Positions 60,484 to 64,000 of a DNA stretch of 64,000 nucleotides are shown piece after piece. Position 1 is the first letter of the stretch, and each line of letters starts with the position of its first letter. Location: contig JAWSVK010000016.1 of the NCBI GenBank assembly GCA_033851955.1, forward strand, positions 1 to 64,000. The letters are read 5' to 3'. The DNA comes from Profundibacter sp033851955 (GTDB lineage: Bacteria > Pseudomonadota > Alphaproteobacteria > Rhodobacterales > Rhodobacteraceae). A program made the position numbers and the translations under genes. The notes beneath the pieces were generated by a model. It worked only from the letters and a program-made list of their open reading frames with translations, made no database searches and was not told the DNA's origin.

Positions 60484-60523
60484 GGAACGCTTGTTCCAAA
60501 TCACCTATTGTTGGGCGGAACAA
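60484..60523. promoter_or_regulatory. GGAAC/GTTCC boxes upstream of the cys operon
   Basis: GGAAC-N4-GTTCC (60484-60497) is a perfect inverted repeat, and another GGAACAA (60517-60523) pairs with TTGTTCC (60491-60497). They lie 109-148 bp before the DUF2849 start in a 255-bp gap that shows no gene. They may be an operator for the sulfur operon; the regulator is unknown. Confidence 0.35.
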
Positions 60524-60630
60524 TGTTTTGTGGTTTCAAGTCGCTGTGAAGGTTAGGTCGCCAAAATGGCTGGTTCAGAGCGGAGCAGCTCGAGCAATAG
60601 AGGGATTCGCCCCCACACAAATCAGAGGAT

Positions 60631-61551
60631 TTAAACGTCGTTATCCGATGTGGGTTGGGCGACGGGGATATCATTCTCTAGGTTTTCCAGAACCAAAGCC
60701 CCTCGGTGGGTGTCAAAGAAGCCGACGGGGCCAACAAGCCAGTAACCTGCCTGCGAAGTCAGCACTTCTGAAGATAGCCTGACCAAGCTTTTGCCTGCCA
60801 AAAGTTCATCAACGACGCCAAGCCACGCCAGTGCGATGCCGTTTCCTGTAAGGGCCATGTGCAGGGCCAATCCGTGGTCGTTCACGACGATCCTTTGGTC
60901 GGGTGGGGGCAGGGGGGAATCTGCCCGTCCAAACCACGACTCCCAATTCAGCCATCTTGCGTCGGGGTCTTCCAACTCGATGACCGGAATGCCCGCGGAC
61001 CAACTCTTGGCCTTGCTTGAATTGATACGCTCCACCACCCTAGGGGCGGCAACTGGGCTGACTTCTTCGCGTATCAGCAAGCGAGCGTCACGGTCTGGCC
61101 AGCTGCCATGTCCAAAAATGATCCAACAATCGGCTTCTTCCCGCCAAAGGTCGGCATCTTTCTTAAGCGTGGTGAGTTTGGTTCTAAGCCCAAGAGCCTC
61201 GGACAAAAGCGGCAATCGAGGCGAGAGCCAGTAAGTGCCGATTCCGGGGTAGGTCGCGATTGTAAAGCTTGGCGGTCTGGTCGATTGACGCAGATCGTTC
61301 GCCGCTTGTCGAATGGAATCAAAGGCACGGTTTAGTGTTTCAAACAGATCATTGGCCTGGCGTGTCGGCACGAGACGCCCAAGTTCTTTTTCAAAAAGGG
61401 CGACGCCCAAATCCTCCTCCAAGCGTTTGATTTGATAACTGATTGCGGGTTGTTGGACGTACAACGCTTTGGCTGCCGCCGTAAAGCTGCCGCGCCGAAA
61501 CACTTCTTCAAATGCACGCAAGCCCTTGAGGGTTGGAAGGTCGTTCACCAT
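60631..61551 (-). CDS. LysR-family regulator divergent from the dmdA-like gene
   Basis: The protein has 306 residues from the ATG at 61551 (MVNDLPTLKGLRAFEEVFRR); a GTG at 61584 would add eleven. The helix-turn-helix reads GSFTAAAKALYVQQPAISYQ and IKRLEEDLGVALFEKE, GcvA-like. The effector domain includes PGIGTYWLSPRLPLLSEALG. It is divergent from the DmdA-like gene with a 100-bp gap, so it probably controls demethylation or degradation of a methylated compound. Confidence 0.9.
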   Translation of the reverse strand: MVNDLPTLKGLRAFEEVFRRGSFTAAAKALYVQQPAISYQIKRLEEDLGVALFEKELGRLVPTRQANDLFETLNRAFDSIRQAANDLRQSTRPPSFTIATYPGIGTYWLSPRLPLLSEALGLRTKLTTLKKDADLWREEADCWIIFGHGSWPDRDARLLIREEVSPVAAPRVVERINSSKAKSWSAGIPVIELEDPDARWLNWESWFGRADSPLPPPDQRIVVNDHGLALHMALTGNGIALAWLGVVDELLAGKSLVRLSSEVLTSQAGYWLVGPVGFFDTHRGALVLENLENDIPVAQPTSDNDV

Positions 61552-61613
61552 TGAATTTTTTGATCCATCTTGCAATTTTTTCACTATATTACAGCGGGCC
61601 TTTCCGAATTAGA

Positions 61614-61632
61614 GAGTGAATTACAAGCACTC
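61614..61632. promoter_or_regulatory. Inverted repeat GAGTG-N9-CACTC before the dmdA-like gene
   Basis: GAGTG (61614-61618) and CACTC (61628-61632) are separated by nine bases and lie 20-38 bp before the ATG of the DmdA-like gene. It is a candidate LysR binding site in the divergent gap; spacing resembles LysR boxes but is unproven. Confidence 0.4.
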
Positions 61633-61651
61633 ATAATGAACGAGATCAGAT

Positions 61652-62923
61652 ATGCCTGAAAAAATCAATACCGCCCAAACCACGGCATATATCCCGTCTG
61701 AAAATCTGGCCAAACCTTTGGCAGATGTTTGGGGTGAATATGGTCTAGACCAGAGCACTGCAAGTATGCCGGTTTACAGCCCGCAGCTTGGTGATATCGC
61801 GTTACAAGAAAATCCCGAGCCGCCCCTTTTGTCACAATCGCGTCGCTTGCGGGTCACGCCGTATGCACGTGGCGTCAAGGCCGCTGGGGTAAAGGCCTAT
61901 ACGGTCTACAACCACATGCTTTTGCCGACAGTGTTTCAGGATGTTGTTTCTGATTATCACCATCTAAAGGCCCATGTTCAGGTCTGGGATGTTTCGGTGG
62001 AGCGACAGGTGGAACTGGTCGGCCCTGATGCAGCGAGATTGATGCAAATGATAACCCCGCGTGATCTGCGCAAGATGCAAGCAGATCAGTGTTATTACGT
62101 TCCGGTTGTGGATCAAAAAGGGCGGATGCTGAATGATCCGGTTGCCATAAAACACTCGGATACGCGTTGGTGGATTTCGATTGCCGACAGCGATCTTTTG
62201 TACTGGGTTAAGGGGCTGGCCTTGGGTGCTGATTTGGATGTTGATGTGTTCGAGCCGGATGTCTCGCCGCTCGCGGTGCAGGGGCCAAAAGCAGACATAC
62301 TTATGGAACGGGTTTTTGGTGCGGAGGTGCACGACATTCGTTTCTTTCGCCAAAAACGGCTACGATTTGAAAATACATCCTTCATCGTGTCGCGGTCAGG
62401 GTATTCTAAACAGGGTGGGTTCGAAATTTACGTCGAGGGGCATGAAAATGGCATGCCGCTTTGGAACGCGTTGTTTGCGGCGGGTCAAGACTTGCAGGTG
62501 CGGGCTGGGTGCCCCAATCTGATTGAACGCATTGAAGGGGGGTTATTGAGTTTTGGCAACGATATGAATTGGGAAAACACACCGTTCGAATGCGGCCTGG
62601 GTAAATTTTGCAACGCGCCTGATGATGTACACTACATTGGTAAGGCAGCATTGAAGCAAGAGTCCGCGCGGGGATCGCAGCGTCAGATCCGCGCGATTTC
62701 TATCTCGGGCGCGCCGATGTCGCCGATTCCCTCAGTGTTGGCGTTGACACGCGGTGGCCTCCACGTTGGCCATATCACGTCGGTGGCCTGGTCGCCGGAT
62801 TTCGAAACCAATGTGGCGATCGGGATGGTCGACATTGGCCATTGGGAGGCCGGAACAGAATTGCAGGTTGAGATGCCAGACAGGGTTAGGGCCGCGCAGG
62901 TGCAACCGTGTTTTTGGAAATAG
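61652..62923 (+). CDS. dmdA: DmdA-like dimethylsulfoniopropionate demethylase (GcvT fold) with an N-terminal extension
   Basis: The protein has 423 residues. From residue 63 (SRRLRVTPYARGVKAAGV) it closely follows DmdA: KAYTVYNHMLLPTVF, HLKAHVQVWDVSVERQVEL, MLNDPVAIKH, RSGYSKQGGFEIYVEG, and the diagnostic RAGCPNLIERIEGGLLSFGN. True aminomethyltransferases (GcvT) lack this combination. DmdA moves a methyl group from DMSP to tetrahydrofolate, giving methylmercaptopropionate. About 60 extra N-terminal residues precede the family start, with no signal-peptide character; an ATG at 61766 would remove 38 of them. The ribosome-binding site is weak at either start. Substrate could be DMSP or a related methylated compound. 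Divergent LysR regulation is likely. Confidence 0.75.
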   Translation: MPEKINTAQTTAYIPSENLAKPLADVWGEYGLDQSTASMPVYSPQLGDIALQENPEPPLLSQSRRLRVTPYARGVKAAGVKAYTVYNHMLLPTVFQDVVSDYHHLKAHVQVWDVSVERQVELVGPDAARLMQMITPRDLRKMQADQCYYVPVVDQKGRMLNDPVAIKHSDTRWWISIADSDLLYWVKGLALGADLDVDVFEPDVSPLAVQGPKADILMERVFGAEVHDIRFFRQKRLRFENTSFIVSRSGYSKQGGFEIYVEGHENGMPLWNALFAAGQDLQVRAGCPNLIERIEGGLLSFGNDMNWENTPFECGLGKFCNAPDDVHYIGKAALKQESARGSQRQIRAISISGAPMSPIPSVLALTRGGLHVGHITSVAWSPDFETNVAIGMVDIGHWEAGTELQVEMPDRVRAAQVQPCFWK

Positions 62924-62982
62924 CGTGCCCCTTACGGTTTAAGCGTTGGCCTGAGCGGTTGGTGAGGGCTTGGCTCGCTTGG

Positions 62983-64000
62983 TCACTCCAAAAAGGACGT
63001 GTCGAATTCTTCAAAATCTACCCCTCTTTCGACTGCAAATTCGCGGACAGCACGCAGGCCATTTCCGGCGTTCAGTAAGTGACCTGAAACCGCGCGCAGT
63101 AGGCTCGTTGCGACTTTGGCATCATTCTTCACGACGGACATGAATTCTTCGGCACCAATGCGCAGAAAAACACTGTCTTCTATAGCGTTCATATCAATGG
63201 CGCGCTTGTCGTCCATGATAACTGCCAAATCGCCAATCAATCGACCCGGCGCGACTTCGGTGACCATGATAGATCCCCCGTTTCCATCGGGCCAGTACAA
63301 ACCCGCCAAACCTTTGACGCACAGAAAGGCCGCATCGGCAGTCTCTCCGGCCTTGAAAATACTTTGCCCCGCTTCGGCTTTGTACCACTGAGCGCTAAAC
63401 GCCAGCAGTCGTTGTTGCTGACGGTCAAGATCCGCGAACAAATCGGCCTCTTTGATAGCTCTTAGTTTGCGCTTCAAATCCTGCCGGGCATCTTCGTCCT
63501 CGGGTTCCTCAGCTCTTACCGTACCGTCGATACGACCATCCGAGATCTCAGCAAACACGTCGTAAAGATCAGGATTTTGAAAGTTATTTTCGATGAAAAT
63601 TATCGTTGTATCGGGCATCAGTTTACTTATGCGGTCACGCATGATCGCCCGCGCAGCACTATCGTGACTTGCCAAAGCATTGCCAAGGATTAGAACGTCA
63701 GGTTTTTTAATGCCAGCGCGGCTAAAGGCGATGCGTTCCCGAAATACAGCGGGTAGGTTTTCGCCGCCCTGAGTTGTCGCAAGATCAAAAATAGATTGCG
63801 CGGTAAGGCGCCGTAAGCCATGCTCATTTAGCACCTCAACAACAATATCTTCGACCTGCTTTTCGCGCGCACCGGCCATGCCGGAAATGCGCCCGAAGAT
63901 AGCGTTGCCTAGAACTGACATCACTGGGATGTAACGCTCTGGATCAATAGTTTCGAACAGGCCATCCAGCTGTGCCACCATCATCACGGAACTCTTTTTC
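62983..64000 (-). CDS. ABC-type ATPase fragment fused to a cyclic nucleotide-binding domain (5' partial)
   Basis: About 338 C-terminal residues are present; the frame remains open to the right edge, so the start lies outside. The first half is the end of an ABC ATPase: TQGGENLPAVFRERIAFSRA in place of the signature, then KKPDVLILGNALASHDSAAR, where the usual Walker B acidic pair reads GN. The second half (about residues 205-320) is a cNMP-binding domain (YKAEAGQSIFKAGETADAAF; PGRLIGDLAVIMDDKRAIDM). The architecture suggests a membrane exporter or half-transporter with regulatory cNMP input. The ATPase may be degenerate. It is convergent with the DmdA-like gene. Confidence 0.75.
   Translation of the reverse strand, partial: KKSSVMMVAQLDGLFETIDPERYIPVMSVLGNAIFGRISGMAGAREKQVEDIVVEVLNEHGLRRLTAQSIFDLATTQGGENLPAVFRERIAFSRAGIKKPDVLILGNALASHDSAARAIMRDRISKLMPDTTIIFIENNFQNPDLYDVFAEISDGRIDGTVRAEEPEDEDARQDLKRKLRAIKEADLFADLDRQQQRLLAFSAQWYKAEAGQSIFKAGETADAAFLCVKGLAGLYWPDGNGGSIMVTEVAPGRLIGDLAVIMDDKRAIDMNAIEDSVFLRIGAEEFMSVVKNDAKVATSLLRAVSGHLLNAGNGLRAVREFAVERGVDFEEFDTSFLE

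Noticed and set aside
61652..62923. Annotation of the DmdA-like gene as glycine-cleavage aminomethyltransferase (gcvT)
   Set aside because: The fold is shared, but the motifs VYNHMLLP, WDVSVERQVE and CPNLIERIEGGLLS are those of DmdA, and no gcvH or gcvP is nearby.
1..64000. CRISPR array, rRNA operon or insertion sequence
   Set aside because: I saw no regularly spaced repeats, no rRNA sequence and no transposase beyond the integrase remnant.

Overview
The window is a chromosomal segment from a marine Roseobacter-group alphaproteobacterium (Rhodobacteraceae). This rests on gene content and order: a suc/lpd operon and an sdh operon flanking mdh and ethylmalonyl-CoA pathway genes, rpsU divergent from COQ9, the dnaX-ybaB-recR block, a phaZ-phaC-phaP-phaR cluster, a DUF2849-cysI-cysH-DUF934 sulfur operon, and a DmdA-like DMSP demethylase. 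The first 16 bases match the tail of the Tn5/Nextera mosaic end, so position 1 is almost certainly a contig edge with residual library adapter. The genes at both window edges are incomplete.

Layout. 1-4.1 kb: 3' part of a giant VCBS/cadherin-like surface protein, a broken tyrosine integrase, and tRNA-Ala(GGC); this looks like one end of a genomic island. 4.3-8.7 kb: FAD oxidoreductase, TIGR02300 protein, YgjP-type metallopeptidase, a GntR/FCD regulator and NnrS. 8.9-20 kb (minus strand): the TCA operon sucC-sucD-sucA-sucB-lpd, interspersed with a lipoprotein, a sulfotransferase, a small sucA-like scar ORF, a DUF805 membrane protein and two small unknowns. 20-23 kb: secreted protein, mdh, small secreted protein. 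23.2-25.8 kb: mcl2-nnrU-DUF1737-mch. 27.3-32.8 kb: sdhCDAB with two small secreted/lipoprotein genes between sdhA and sdhB, then NTF2-like and DUF1989 genes. 32.8-35.8 kb: SHMT-like PLP enzyme, divergent LysR, deoD. 35.9-43.5 kb: housekeeping genes (rpsU, COQ9, quinone oxidoreductase, RNase T2, DUF1013, frameshifted EVE protein, recR, ybaB, dnaX). 43.7-50 kb: esterase, 3-hydroxybutyrate dehydrogenase and the PHA cluster. 50-57.2 kb: PAS-LuxR regulator and a branched-chain-amino-acid-type ABC transporter flanked by two paralogous alpha/beta-hydrolases. 57.2-60.4 kb: assimilatory sulfate reduction. 60.6-64 kb: LysR, divergent DmdA-like gene, and a partial ABC ATPase with a C-terminal cyclic-nucleotide domain.

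How the genes work together. The palindrome TGTGATCACA occurs at the GntR gene start, twice (21 bp apart) upstream of sucC, and twice (20 bp apart, one copy with a mismatch) upstream of sdhC. The simplest reading is that the local GntR/FCD protein is a dedicated regulator of both TCA operons and of itself. A second readable circuit is PhaR: perfect CTGC-N3-GCAG palindromes lie upstream of phaR and (two copies) phaP, with an identical copy inside phaC.
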